A stretch of DNA of 38,221 nucleotides from RGIG6353 sp045590615 (GTDB lineage Bacteria > Bacillota > Clostridia > Oscillospirales > SIG627): NCBI GenBank assembly GCA_045590615.1, contig JAZNRH010000093.1, positions 1-38,221 on the forward strand, read 5' to 3'. The notes beneath the pieces were generated by a model, which saw only the letters and a program-made list of their open reading frames with translations, was not told the origin of the DNA and searched no databases. A program made the translations under genes and the position numbers. Below, piece by piece: positions 23,635 through 32,454 of this stretch (the first letter of the stretch is position 1; every line of letters starts with the position of its first letter).

Positions 23635-25143
23635 TTACTTGATAACCTTTGTTGAACTCTCCTTGAGTATTACGTCGTGAGCGCCCCCCTCTATGATACT
23701 TGTAGAAGAAACAAGGGTGAGCTTTGCGTTCTTCTGGAAGTCGGGAATTGAAAGGCTTCCACAGTTACACATAGTTGACTTAACCTTATTAAGTGTCATT
23801 GTAACGTTGTCCTTGAGCGAGCCTGCGTATGGAACGTAAGAGTCGACACCCTCTTCAAATGAGAGCTTTTTATCTCCACCCATATCATATCTCTGCCAAT
23901 TTCTTGCTCTGTTTGAGCCCTCTCCCCAATACTCCTTAACGTAGTTTCCGTTAATGTTGAGCTTGTTCGTTGGGCTTTCGTCAAATCTTGCAAAGTATCT
24001 GCCAAGCATTACGAAATCCGAACCCATTGCAAGAGCAAGAGTGATGTGATGGTCGTAAACGATACCACCGTCAGAGCAAATCGGTATATAAACACCCGTC
24101 TTTTCGTAGTACTCGTCTCTTGCCGCTGCAACCTCAATGACTGCAGTAGCCTGACCTCTGCCTATACCCTTTTGCTCACGAGTAATACAGATTGAACCAC
24201 CACCGATACCGATTTTAATAAAGTCTGCGCCTGCTTCTGCAAGGAACATAAAGCCATCTCTGTCAACGACGTTGCCGGCGCCAACCTTAACGGTATCACC
24301 GTATTTTTCACGAATAAACGCAATTGTTCTCGACTGCCACTCGGTAAAGCCCTCCGACGAGTCGATACAAAGAACGTCTGCGCCTGCCTCGAGAAGTGCA
24401 GGTACTCTTTCCTCGTAGTCACGTGTATTGATACCTGCGCCTACCATATAGCGCTTATTTGAGTCAATCAGCTCAAGTGAGTTCTCCTTATGTGTTGAAT
24501 AGTCCTTACGGAAAACCATGTAAAGAAGCTTGCCATCGTCATCGATAATGGGGAGTGAATTGAGCTTATTGTCCCAGATGATGTCATTAGCAGTCTTAAG
24601 AGTTGTGTCCTTGGGTGCCGTTATAAGTGACTCGAATGGAGTCATAAACTCTGAAACCTTGGTTGAAAAGTCCATTCTTGAAACTCTGTAGTCTCTACCC
24701 GTCACGATACCGAGAAGCTTTCCGTTTGCCGAGCCGTCATCGGTTACGGCAATTGTAGAATGTCCCGTTCTTGTGGTAAGCTCAACTACCTCTGCAAGAG
24801 TTGCATCGGGCTTGATATTAGCATCGCTTACAACAAACCCTGCCTTGTAGTTCTTAACTCTTGCAACCATTGCCGCCTGATCCTCAATTGACTGAGAACC
24901 GTAAATAAACGAAATACCACCCTCTTTTGCAAGCGCAATTGCAAGCTTATCATCTGATACAGCCTGCATTATTGCAGAGGTCATGGGCACGTTAAGGCTG
25001 ATAGCCGGCTCTTCCCCCTTCTTGAATTTTACAAGAGGTGTTTTAAGAGATACCTTTGATGCAACACATTCTGCACTTGAGTATCCGGGTACGAGAAGAT
25101 ATTCGTTAAAGGTGTGTGAACATTCTTTGAAATAATATGCCAT
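23635..25143 (-). CDS. guaB: IMP dehydrogenase, GGGSICITREQKG variant
   Basis: About 502 residues. TIM-barrel enzyme oxidising IMP to XMP in guanine nucleotide synthesis. Substrate-site blocks are NVPMTSAIM and CSDGGIVYD. Two CBS domains are inserted (VTGRDYRVSRMDF, about 105-225). The catalytic cysteine is about residue 319, in IGGGSICITREQKGIGRG, where most bacterial enzymes have GPGSICTTR followed by V/I-x-G-V-G. The Arg-Gly after GIG and long LGRYFARFDE loop mark a distinct subgroup. The ATG at 25143 has GGAAG upstream; an in-frame ATG five codons earlier is possible. Confidence 0.92.
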   Translation of the reverse strand: MAYYFKECSHTFNEYLLVPGYSSAECVASKVSLKTPLVKFKKGEEPAISLNVPMTSAIMQAVSDDKLAIALAKEGGISFIYGSQSIEDQAAMVARVKNYKAGFVVSDANIKPDATLAEVVELTTRTGHSTIAVTDDGSANGKLLGIVTGRDYRVSRMDFSTKVSEFMTPFESLITAPKDTTLKTANDIIWDNKLNSLPIIDDDGKLLYMVFRKDYSTHKENSLELIDSNKRYMVGAGINTRDYEERVPALLEAGADVLCIDSSEGFTEWQSRTIAFIREKYGDTVKVGAGNVVDRDGFMFLAEAGADFIKIGIGGGSICITREQKGIGRGQATAVIEVAAARDEYYEKTGVYIPICSDGGIVYDHHITLALAMGSDFVMLGRYFARFDESPTNKLNINGNYVKEYWGEGSNRARNWQRYDMGGDKKLSFEEGVDSYVPYAGSLKDNVTMTLNKVKSTMCNCGSLSIPDFQKNAKLTLVSSTSIIEGGAHDVILKESSTKVIK

Positions 25144-25179
25144 AATTTTTACTTCCATTCTCGGCAGGTTATTTTTTAT

Positions 25180-25209
25180 CCGAATACATTCTGCCGTTAT
25201 GTATTTCGG
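25180..25209 (-). promoter_or_regulatory. Stem-loop between rmuC and guaB
   Basis: CCGAATACAT (25180-25189) pairs with ATGTATTTCGG (25199-25209) with one bulge, around a 9-nt loop. No T run follows on the minus strand, so it is not an obvious terminator. It lies about 40 bp upstream of the guaB start. No purine-riboswitch sequence features are seen. Confidence 0.45.
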
Positions 25210-25218
25210 GAAATTGCA

Positions 25219-26520
25219 TTAGTTTAAGTCTTCTGTATCTATTAAGTAGTCGACCTCGCTATCATCGGGCAGTTCTGCCACGTCACGAAGCCGTCGATTA
25301 ATCATTCTGGTACGCGTTCCGACCAACGTTTCAAGGTCGTGGGTTGCCTGGTCAAGCTTCTTTTGAGTAGTACGCAGTACGTCTTCAAATTTTCCAAACT
25401 CGGTTTTAACTGCCGAGAGAGTCGTCCATACTTCACCGGAGCGCTTTTGGATTGCAAGTGTCTTAAAGCCCATCTGCAAGCTGTTGAGTAACGCCGCCAT
25501 AGTGGTTGGGCCTGCAATCGTAACGTTATATTCTCTTTGCAGGTCTTCAACCATTCCAAGCCTCACAACCTCAGCGTAAAGGCTTTCTGTGGGCAAAAAC
25601 ATAATTGCAAAATCCGTTGTGTTGGGTGGAGAAACGTATTTTTTGTGAATATCGTCTGCAAAGCTCTTGATACGCCTGATTAAAACGTCCTTCGCCGATT
25701 TTATTTCATCGGGGTTGCCCATCTCGTACGCATCGGTTAACGAAACGTATGCATCTGCAGGGAATTTTGCGTCTATGGGTAAATATACCCTGTTTCCGTC
25801 GTTACCCGGCAGCTTTACTGCAAATTCAACGGGGTTCTTACTCCCTTCTACGGTAACTACGTTTTGTTCGTACTGCTCGGGAGCAAGGATTTCTTCAAGA
25901 ATTGAACCAAGCTGAATTTCTCCAAGTATGCCTCGCGTCTTTACGTTTGAAAGAACCTTCTTCAAATCTCCGACACCGGTGGCAAGATTTTGCATCTCGC
26001 CAAGTCCCTTGTAAACCTGCTCAAGTCTTTCGCTGACCTCCTTGAAGCTACGGCTAATACGCTCTTCAAGAGTGGATTGCAGCTTTTCATCTACAACAGC
26101 TCTCATTTCGTCAAGCTTTTTGGAATTTGAATCCTCAAGCGCCTTAACTCTCGTTTCAAGAGTGTTCTTGATTTCGCCAAGCTTTTCGGAGTACATTTCA
26201 AGAGTTGATACTATATGTCTGTCATTGGTTTTGAGAGCTTCCATCAGCGTTTCCTTTAGCTGATTCTCAAGCGCCACAATTCTGTCAAGCTCGCTTTTTA
26301 CAAGCTTAGTCTGCATTTCGGAGCTGTTTTTCAAGCCCTCTGATATAGTCGAAATATTTGCTGCAACTCCCGACATTATTTCCATTCTGCTCTGCCTGAG
26401 CTCCTCGGAAACGTTTTCCTTCTTTTTTTTCAAAAGAAGTATAAGAGCCACTACTAAAACCGTAAAATTTATAACCGTTAATATCAGAGTTATAATCGAT
26501 ACGTTATATACCGTCGTCAT
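25219..26520 (-). CDS. rmuC: RmuC-family DNA recombination protein
   Basis: About 433 residues. One N-terminal membrane segment (about 8-30) is followed by a long coiled coil (about 40-180). The RmuC nuclease-fold domain follows with RGILGEIQLGSILEEIL, LPIDAKFPADAYV and FLPTESLYAEV, where Asp and Lys of DAKFP are the conserved block. RmuC limits rearrangements between inverted repeats. The ATG at 26520 with AAGGGTGAG upstream is favoured over a GTG at 26526 that overlaps the mltG stop. It is the last gene of the seven-gene run. Confidence 0.92.
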   Translation of the reverse strand: MTTVYNVSIITLILTVINFTVLVVALILLLKKKKENVSEELRQSRMEIMSGVAANISTISEGLKNSSEMQTKLVKSELDRIVALENQLKETLMEALKTNDRHIVSTLEMYSEKLGEIKNTLETRVKALEDSNSKKLDEMRAVVDEKLQSTLEERISRSFKEVSERLEQVYKGLGEMQNLATGVGDLKKVLSNVKTRGILGEIQLGSILEEILAPEQYEQNVVTVEGSKNPVEFAVKLPGNDGNRVYLPIDAKFPADAYVSLTDAYEMGNPDEIKSAKDVLIRRIKSFADDIHKKYVSPPNTTDFAIMFLPTESLYAEVVRLGMVEDLQREYNVTIAGPTTMAALLNSLQMGFKTLAIQKRSGEVWTTLSAVKTEFGKFEDVLRTTQKKLDQATHDLETLVGTRTRMINRRLRDVAELPDDSEVDYLIDTEDLN

Positions 26521-26522
26521 AG

Positions 26523-27914
26523 TCACTCACCCTTTTCTGCCTGCGCACGAGCTATATTCGCCGTATGCTCTGCAGAGCTCGTTGCAAAATAATGATAACC
26601 GTTGGGGCGTGCAACCATATAATAATAGGTGTGCTCATTTCCACTCGAATCGGCTCCACTTGGATAAAGGGCGGCGATAATAGCATCAAGGCTGGGATTA
26701 CATATTGCTGAGGGAGGCAGACCATCGTGCGAATAGGTGCTGTATGGATTGTCGCTCTCCTTCATTTCGTCAAGGGTAAGAACGTCTCGTCTGTCGGGAT
26801 AAATATAGAGATAGGTTGAATCACACTGCAATCTCGGAAAACTGCCCGGTGAATTCAATCTGTTGTGATAAAGCGAAGAAACCGTTGTGTATTCACTGCT
26901 GTATTTCGTTTCCATCTGTACTATGGAAGCAATATTAATAACGTCGTCTACACTCAAATTAAGCTCGTCGCATCTCAGATAATATTCCTTTTCAAATCTT
27001 ATGTTGAAGGTTCTGAGAAGCTTTGACACAGCGTCGATTTCGCTTGTGTCGGTGTAAAACTGATACGTATCGGGATAGAGATAACCCTCGAGCGCATATT
27101 TTCTTCCGTCCTTGAAGCCCTCTTTTTCAATAGCCTGAAGGTCTGTGAGAAATTCGTAGTTCATATCGTAAATCAACGAGCTCTTGACAGCCGATACAAA
27201 TCCTTCACGTGTACCGATTCCGTTTTCAAGAAAGATATCTATCATCTGGTCAACTGTGAGTCCTTCGGGGAAGGTTATATCAACGATACTTCTTGTAGGT
27301 GCTGATTTTTCAAATTTTGCAATAAGCTCGTCGTAGTTAAGGTCGGCGTTGAAAACGTAGGTGTCGGGCACGAATTCCTGCTTCTTTTCAGAGCCTCTGT
27401 TCTTAAAAGAATTGTAAAGCTTGAAAAGTCCGGGGTACTCTATAACTCCGTTGTCGTGCAGCATTGAAGCTATTTCTTTAATTCCGTCGTCCTCGTCAAT
27501 AACAATTTTCACCTCGTTGCCATCCTTGACAAAGGCAAAAACGTCGTTGCCCATAGTGATGATATAATAAGAAGCTATAATTGATACGGCAATTACGAAA
27601 ACGAAATAAAGAGCTCCCTTACCAAGCATTGTCAAAATGCTCTTTGCCATAGGCTCTTCCTCTTCTAAAAGAGGATTATCATCATACATTGGCTCTTGTG
27701 GCTTGGGCTTGGGCTTAGGCTTGGGTGTTGGTATGGGGGTTGGCTTTGAATTCGTTTTTACCTCTCCTGTTGGAAGGTCAATTCTCGTCTTGCTGTTATC
27801 CGTCTTTATATCACGAGCCGGATGTAGCCTGCGAGGTGGACTTTTTACGGGAATTTCATCGTCAGAGGTATAAACCCTTATGTCCTTTTCTGAAGGATTG
27901 GTTTTATTTTCCAT
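26523..27914 (-). CDS. mltG: Endolytic murein transglycosylase MltG
   Basis: About 463 residues. A cytoplasmic N-terminus of about 95 residues includes a Pro/Lys repeat (TPIPTPKPKPKPKP). One membrane span (about 100-120) and a LysM-like region precede the YceG/MltG domain. The catalytic glutamate is about residue 335 in IASIVQMETKYSSEY, followed by SSLYHNRLNSPG and LQCDSTYLYIYP. It cuts nascent glycan strands and sets their length. The ATG at 27914 follows AAGGAGA. It lies 13 bp after the CPBP gene and is adjacent to rmuC. Confidence 0.93.
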   Translation of the reverse strand: MENKTNPSEKDIRVYTSDDEIPVKSPPRRLHPARDIKTDNSKTRIDLPTGEVKTNSKPTPIPTPKPKPKPKPQEPMYDDNPLLEEEEPMAKSILTMLGKGALYFVFVIAVSIIASYYIITMGNDVFAFVKDGNEVKIVIDEDDGIKEIASMLHDNGVIEYPGLFKLYNSFKNRGSEKKQEFVPDTYVFNADLNYDELIAKFEKSAPTRSIVDITFPEGLTVDQMIDIFLENGIGTREGFVSAVKSSLIYDMNYEFLTDLQAIEKEGFKDGRKYALEGYLYPDTYQFYTDTSEIDAVSKLLRTFNIRFEKEYYLRCDELNLSVDDVINIASIVQMETKYSSEYTTVSSLYHNRLNSPGSFPRLQCDSTYLYIYPDRRDVLTLDEMKESDNPYSTYSHDGLPPSAICNPSLDAIIAALYPSGADSSGNEHTYYYMVARPNGYHYFATSSAEHTANIARAQAEKGE

Positions 27915-27927
27915 CTGCTTCTCCTTT

Positions 27928-28872
27928 TCAAATAATATCAAGAGTAACGAGTATAAACAATAAAATACTTAAAACAAATGTTGGTGAGAGAAAAACCTCT
28001 GCATTCTTCAAAACAATTCTGCTTTCCTGGGTCAGCTTACCTGCGCGAGCCATATTACTCGCCTTGTCGTAGCGCGCTCCCTCGAGCTCACCCGTTTCAT
28101 AAAGAATGCTTCTCTGTTCATATAAGCTTTCCATCGTCGATAAAAAGGCGGCAAGTGAAATTAAAAATGCCACAACGAGGATAAACACGAGTATTACCGA
28201 GCTTGCCGACTCCTTCAGGAAGGTGTTGAACCATTCACCGTAGAAAATTACAACTGCGTTATTTATCAGATGTATGATAACCGATGGAATTGATGAATTT
28301 GTAGTGTATGTGAGCAGAGCGAGAATTATTCCAAGTATAAAATAAAGTGGGAAATGTGGGAACGAAAAATGCAGCATTGCAAAATATATTGCCGAAACAA
28401 TTACTGCAGACGGTCCTTTGTATACCGAGTAATCACTGAGAATAATGCTTCTGAAAAAGATTTCCTCGGCAATAGCCGGCACTATTACGTAGGACAATGC
28501 AAGGCTGAGCGTGTCGAGCGATGACGTCGCCTGAGTCAAGGTCGTTGCACTTGAAAAAGAAAATAAGTTGATTTCGAGATACAATACTATTATTGCCGTA
28601 AAGAAATAAGTAAATGCCGAAGCCACTATAAAAGGTATAGTTGAAATGGGGGCAAGTCTCAGCTTTGCATGAGAAGTAAAGCTGACCCCCATAACCTTAC
28701 AGTAAAAAGCTGTAGGAATTGCGAATATAAAAAGCTGAACGATGCTTGCACACAAAACTATATTATCGCTGGTGTTGAGAGCAAGCTTCAACAATCTTTC
28801 GGAAATTGGCATCAGCAGAAAAATAATTGAAACGAATAATGGAGAGGAAATAGCTATTCTTTTATTTTTCAA
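27928..28872 (-). CDS. CPBP-family intramembrane metalloprotease
   Basis: A 314-residue multi-pass membrane protein. The Abi/CPBP signature is clear: AEEIFFRS (E136, E137, R141), FAMLHFSFPHF (H168) and HLINNAV (H201, N205), the expected glutamate/arginine and two histidine motifs of the Rce1-like fold. Substrates are unknown. It starts with TTG at 28872 and overlaps the upstream cyclo-ligase gene by 11 bp, so it is translationally linked. The last 60 residues after the protease core include a charged cytoplasmic segment and one further membrane helix at the C-terminus. Confidence 0.88.
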   Translation of the reverse strand: MKNKRIAISSPLFVSIIFLLMPISERLLKLALNTSDNIVLCASIVQLFIFAIPTAFYCKVMGVSFTSHAKLRLAPISTIPFIVASAFTYFFTAIIVLYLEINLFSFSSATTLTQATSSLDTLSLALSYVIVPAIAEEIFFRSIILSDYSVYKGPSAVIVSAIYFAMLHFSFPHFPLYFILGIILALLTYTTNSSIPSVIIHLINNAVVIFYGEWFNTFLKESASSVILVFILVVAFLISLAAFLSTMESLYEQRSILYETGELEGARYDKASNMARAGKLTQESRIVLKNAEVFLSPTFVLSILLFILVTLDII

Positions 28873-29440
28873 CTGTATTAAACACTCCCTTCGGGGTGAT
28901 TACAAGGTCGCAAGCCACGTCAAAGCGTCCTCTGGGAAGTCTGTCCACAAAAAGCTCGTCGTAGGCAAAACCAACCTTCACAATCGACGGGTCGGTAAGA
29001 AATCTGTCGTAATAGCCCTTTCCGTAGCCGAGACGGTATCCGTCCTTATCAAAGGCTATTGCGGGAATGATACACAAGGCGTGACGTGAGGAGGTGAATT
29101 CCTCACAGCTCTCGTTTGGCTCAAGCGCCGAGAAAAAACCTTTTGTAAGCTGATCCTCGCTTTCAAGATACCTAAACAGCATTTCTCCCTTTTCCCTGCA
29201 TACCGGCAGAGCAACCCTCTTATCTGTTGCAAGCAGGGTCTTTATGAGCTGTATGGTATCAACCTCTTGATTTATCGAGTAATAAAGCAATATCGTATCT
29301 GCGTAAGCATAAGACATCGTGCCAAGAAAGTTTCTGCATATAGCTTCCGATTTTTCGGCTCTTTGAGGTATTGACTGCCTTATAGCAGAATACTTTCGCC
29401 TCAATTCTCTCTTTTCTTCCCTAACCGTATTTTTGTACAT
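28862..29440 (-). CDS. 5-formyltetrahydrofolate cyclo-ligase
   Basis: A 192-residue protein converting 5-formyl-THF to 5,10-methenyl-THF with ATP. The family signature PAIAFDKDGYRLGYGKGYYDRFL is present (about residues 129-151), as are the N-terminal KRELRRKYSAIRQSI helix and LLYYSINQEVDT. Length is typical. GGGAGA precedes the ATG. It follows the DJ-1-like gene by 9 bp. Confidence 0.94.
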   Translation of the reverse strand: MYKNTVREEKRELRRKYSAIRQSIPQRAEKSEAICRNFLGTMSYAYADTILLYYSINQEVDTIQLIKTLLATDKRVALPVCREKGEMLFRYLESEDQLTKGFFSALEPNESCEEFTSSRHALCIIPAIAFDKDGYRLGYGKGYYDRFLTDPSIVKVGFAYDELFVDRLPRGRFDVACDLVITPKGVFNTVEK

Positions 29441-29449
29441 TGTTTCTCC

Positions 29450-29995
29450 CTAATAAACCATTGCAATTCTGAGACTGTCCGAATCCTTTTTAGTCAAAAG
29501 CTTGTCGACAAGCACAAAGGCGAATTCTCCACTTGTGCCTGCACCCATTGAAGTGATAAAACGCTTATCACATACGACCTTATCGTTTTTATACTTGACG
29601 TTGTTGTCTATCAGAACGCTTGCAAGGCTGGGATAGCAGGTTGCCTTCAAGCCCTTGAGAAGTCCCATTTTAGCAAGAATTGTCGGAGCTGCGCAAATTG
29701 CAGCAACGTAAAGCTCTCTGTTTACAGCCGACAAAATAATCTCTCTTACTCTATCGTTTGCACCGAGATTTTCCGTGCCCTGACTTCCACCGGGTAAAAT
29801 CAGCATTTCTGCGCAATCCTCATCATAGCCGTCAAGGAGCAAATCTGCCTTGACCTGTATTCCGTGAGCACCCATAACCGTAATGTCAGGCATTATACTA
29901 ACCGTCTTTACTTCTACGCCTGCACGGCGAAGCACGTCGACGGGAGTGAGCGCCTCTATTTCTTCAAATCCGTCTGCAAGAAAAAGATATACCAT
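29450..29995 (-). CDS. DJ-1/PfpI-family protein (YajL-like)
   Basis: A 181-residue flavodoxin-like protein. The nucleophile-elbow cysteine is C101 in AAICAAPTIL, with the partner glutamate E14 in DGFEEIEALTPVD, the pattern of DJ-1/YajL/ThiJ. LILPGGSQGTENL and SMGAGTSGEFAFVLVDKLL complete the fold. Members act as chaperones, glyoxalases or deglycases; activity here is not predicted. GAGGAG precedes the ATG. It lies 13 bp after the PHP gene. Confidence 0.93.
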   Translation of the reverse strand: MVYLFLADGFEEIEALTPVDVLRRAGVEVKTVSIMPDITVMGAHGIQVKADLLLDGYDEDCAEMLILPGGSQGTENLGANDRVREIILSAVNRELYVAAICAAPTILAKMGLLKGLKATCYPSLASVLIDNNVKYKNDKVVCDKRFITSMGAGTSGEFAFVLVDKLLTKKDSDSLRIAMVY

Positions 29996-30008
29996 TATTT
30001 TACTCCTC

Positions 30009-30719
30009 TCAGAACATTATTATACTGTTGCCGACCTTATATATCGGCTCGTTTTTGAGATAATTTACAAGGTCAAAGGAGTCCTTGGGGATTTCTCTTG
30101 TCAAAAGGGCTGCCAGAGCAGCCTGACCCGGATGATGAAAATCAGTTCCACAAATAAACGTACCGTTAGTTCCTTCAGAATATTTTGCAGCAAATCCAAT
30201 TCTTGAATTGTGATTCGGATGAAGGTTATACACCTCCATACCATCGAGCAAGGAGGGTGACATAAGCATCATACCGTTTCTGAACGGGTGCGCTTGTATT
30301 ATGAGATTTTTATCGTTTTTGCAAACCGAAACGAAGTCCTCAAGCGTTTTTTGCTTTGGGGAAACTGCTTTCCTGATAAAGTCCTCGTCAATTCCATAAA
30401 CGAGATAATCGTTCTCGTTTTCCTCGAATCTGATTTCCATGCCGAGATAGACCTTGATTCCCATTTTTTCGCCCTTTTCACAAAGGTCGTAATACTCCTT
30501 TATGTAATTGTCTACGTATTTTTTGTAACCTAATTTGGTCTTTGGCTCCCAGGGATAAAAGTGATTTGTAATAACCAATCCTGAATAATCTTCCATTTTA
30601 TAGGTTGCAATCAGCTCAATTGCAGGTATCTGAGAGCATTTGCTGACTGCCGAAGAATGACTGTGAAGCTCTATCTTGTGTGGGTGTTCTTTAATGATTT
30701 CATTGATAAACTGTGACAT
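30009..30719 (-). CDS. PHP-domain phosphoesterase-like protein
   Basis: A 236-residue protein. Metal-binding motifs of the PHP fold are visible: ELHSHSS (H19, H21), VITNHFYPW, GMEIRF, IIQAHPFRN and CGTDFHHPG. This set fits histidinol-phosphatase/RNase AM-like hydrolases. The substrate is unknown; other his genes are absent. AGGAGA lies upstream of the ATG. It is second in the seven-gene run, 8 bp after the GNAT gene. Confidence 0.85.
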   Translation of the reverse strand: MSQFINEIIKEHPHKIELHSHSSAVSKCSQIPAIELIATYKMEDYSGLVITNHFYPWEPKTKLGYKKYVDNYIKEYYDLCEKGEKMGIKVYLGMEIRFEENENDYLVYGIDEDFIRKAVSPKQKTLEDFVSVCKNDKNLIIQAHPFRNGMMLMSPSLLDGMEVYNLHPNHNSRIGFAAKYSEGTNGTFICGTDFHHPGQAALAALLTREIPKDSFDLVNYLKNEPIYKVGNSIIMF

Positions 30720-30727
30720 TATTTCTC

Positions 30728-31489
30728 CTAATTCAATAGATAACTTAAAGCAGGCTTCTGCTTTTCCAAAAGGTCTGTGTCGAGAACGGAATTTATATCG
30801 TAAAGCTGTGCGCTTCTCTCGTAGTGAATTTGCTCAACCGGAACGTATTCGCCACTCGGGTTTACCACCTCGTAAAGCAAATAGCCCGAGGACGTTGGCG
30901 CAAACGAAAGATAGGACGAGCCGTGTCTGAAGAACTTGTGCTCTTCTCTGCTCACCTTGAACTGTTCAAGTGTTTCAAGAATCTGCAAGCCCGGGTTAGA
31001 ATGCTTGTATACTTCCTTTTTTGCATTCCAGACCTCTTCTGCATCAAAAACCTCTTCAAGCTCCTGAGTCAACAATCTGTACTCAAATCGTTTAAGGGAA
31101 ACCGTATACCCAAAATCCTTATAAAAGCCGAACAAGGTATCGTCTGCAGGCATAACGAGTACTGCGTCGTAACGCTTATTCTTCACTTCGTCAAGAAAAG
31201 CGTTGTGAAGGAGTCTGAAATGCCCTCTTCTTCTCTCGCTGAGTTTAGTGGCGACACCGTACAAATAAGCAGTCTTGAGTCTCTTTTTTCCACACTTTGC
31301 TTTAACGTCCATATAGTAAAGCATACTCACAAGCTCTCCGTCTTCAAACGCCAGAAAGGCTCGTGAAGGGCGATAAAACTTTGTAAAAAACGTATCTATG
31401 AATTCTTCCGAATCACCAAAGGCTTCTCTCCACAACTGCTTCATCACAGGTATGTTCTTTTTACTTCCGTGCTTGATAGTTATGGACAT
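30728..31489 (-). CDS. GNAT-family N-acetyltransferase
   Basis: A 253-residue protein. The N-terminal GNAT fold has KHGSKKNIPVMKQLWREAFG, then LYGVATKLSERRRGHFRLLH, the acetyl-CoA-binding motif with an R/G-rich loop, then VLVMPADDTLFGFYKDFGYT. The C-terminal 90 residues form a second, less conserved domain as in Eis-like acetyltransferases. The acceptor is unknown. AGGGGA precedes the ATG. It is the first gene after the consensus promoter at 31539-31567. Confidence 0.86.
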   Translation of the reverse strand: MSITIKHGSKKNIPVMKQLWREAFGDSEEFIDTFFTKFYRPSRAFLAFEDGELVSMLYYMDVKAKCGKKRLKTAYLYGVATKLSERRRGHFRLLHNAFLDEVKNKRYDAVLVMPADDTLFGFYKDFGYTVSLKRFEYRLLTQELEEVFDAEEVWNAKKEVYKHSNPGLQILETLEQFKVSREEHKFFRHGSSYLSFAPTSSGYLLYEVVNPSGEYVPVEQIHYERSAQLYDINSVLDTDLLEKQKPALSYLLN

Positions 31490-31538
31490 ATTCTTCCCCT
31501 TTTCGCTTTTTTTAGTTATAATAACCCATATTACATAT

Positions 31539-31567
31539 ATTATATACTTTTTAGTCTATCGTGTCAA
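31539..31567 (-). promoter_or_regulatory. Consensus sigma-A promoter of the seven-gene minus operon
   Basis: Minus strand TTGACA (31567-31562), 17 bp and TATAAT (31544-31539), both perfect. It lies 50 bp before the GNAT start, and the genes from 31489 down to 25219 follow with gaps of at most 13 bp. Confidence 0.88.
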
Positions 31568-31660
31568 TTGTTTAGACTCTATTTTTTTAATCTTTTTTTG
31601 CAACTTTTTTAGTGATTTTGACGTTGATAAAAAGAAAATTAAAAAACTTTCAAAAAAGTA

Positions 31661-31689
31661 TTGACAAAACTCCACTTTTAGTATATAAT
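31661..31689 (+). promoter_or_regulatory. Consensus sigma-A promoter of rplJL
   Basis: TTGACA (31661-31666), 17 bp and TATAAT (31684-31689). Transcription should begin near 31696, at the start of the L10 leader. The AT-rich stretch 31568-31660 separates it from the divergent promoter and shows nothing else. Confidence 0.9.
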
Positions 31690-31695
31690 GCACCT

Positions 31696-31837
31696 GTTGA
31701 CCTAAGACAGTAGGTGACGCGAAAGCGTCGTAATATTCGCCTACCGAGGAAAACCAAGAATTAAAAGCTTAATACTTAAAGTATAGTTTTGTGATTTACG
31801 GTTCTTTCATCGGTTGGTGAAAGAACCTATTTTTATT
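31696..31837 (+). ncRNA. L10 (rplJ) leader with attenuator terminator
   Basis: A 5' leader of about 170 nt. The core CCTAAGACAGTAGGTG, a GACGC-GAAA-GCGTC hairpin (31716-31729) and CCTACCGAGG match the known ribosomal protein L10 leader, which binds L10-L12 complex to repress its own operon. It ends in a terminator-like stem (31800-31809 with 31818-31827) followed by a T-rich run, directly upstream of the rplJ ribosome site. Feedback by attenuation is therefore likely. The identification is by memory of the motif. Confidence 0.85.
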
Positions 31838-31864
31838 CAAATTTACCCGGAGGTGAAAACACGA

Positions 31865-32389
31865 ATGTCAAGCGCAAAAATATTAGCTGCAAAGCAGTCT
31901 GCAGTAGCAGAGCTTACCGAACAGCTCAAGGCTTCACAGGCAGGAGTACTTGTAAACTACTACAAGACAAATGTTGAAGACGACACAGCACTCAGAAAAG
32001 AGCTTACAAAGGCAGGCGTAACCTACAAGGTAGTAAAGAACACTCAGCTCAAGTTTGTTTTTGAAAACCTCGGTTATACAGACCTCAACGCTCATCTTGA
32101 GGGCATGACAGCTATTGCATACTCGGAAACAGACCCCGTTGCTCCCGCTAAGATTATCTCAAAGTTCGCTAAGGAACATGAGGATTACGTAATCAAGGCA
32201 GGCTACGTAGACGGTGGCGTTATCGACGTAGCAGGTGTTGAGAACCTTGCAAGCATTCCTTCAAAGGAAGGTCTTATTGCAAAGCTTCTTGGCAGTATCC
32301 AGAGCCCCCTTTACGGACTTGCTTATGTATTACAGGGCAAGATCGACAAAGAAGGTGGCGCAGCAGAGGAAGCTCCCGCTGCAGAATAA
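31865..32389 (+). CDS. rplJ: 50S ribosomal protein L10
   Basis: A 174-residue protein. It begins MSSAKILAAKQSAVAELTEQ, with typical GVLVNYYKTNVEDDTALRKE and a C-terminal Ala/Glu helix that binds L7/L12 dimers. The ATG at 31865 is set by GGAGGTG 8 bp upstream; the frame open from 31814 runs through the attenuator and is not coding. It forms the ribosomal stalk base with L12. The leader at 31696 should regulate it. Neither rplK-rplA upstream nor rpoBC downstream is present. Confidence 0.97.
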   Translation: MSSAKILAAKQSAVAELTEQLKASQAGVLVNYYKTNVEDDTALRKELTKAGVTYKVVKNTQLKFVFENLGYTDLNAHLEGMTAIAYSETDPVAPAKIISKFAKEHEDYVIKAGYVDGGVIDVAGVENLASIPSKEGLIAKLLGSIQSPLYGLAYVLQGKIDKEGGAAEEAPAAE

Positions 32390-32454
32390 TCTATTCAAAA
32401 AAATCAAATGCGGCATAGTCGCATAACAACTAATTATTTTGGAGGTACATTAAA

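Noticed and set aside
25144..25218. Purine riboswitch upstream of guaB
   Set aside because: The gap is too short for a typical purine riboswitch and lacks the conserved junction sequences; only a single stem-loop is present.
31814..31864. Upstream extension of rplJ
   Set aside because: This frame begins inside the attenuator hairpin. The known L10 N-terminus and a GGAGGTG site fix the start at 31865.
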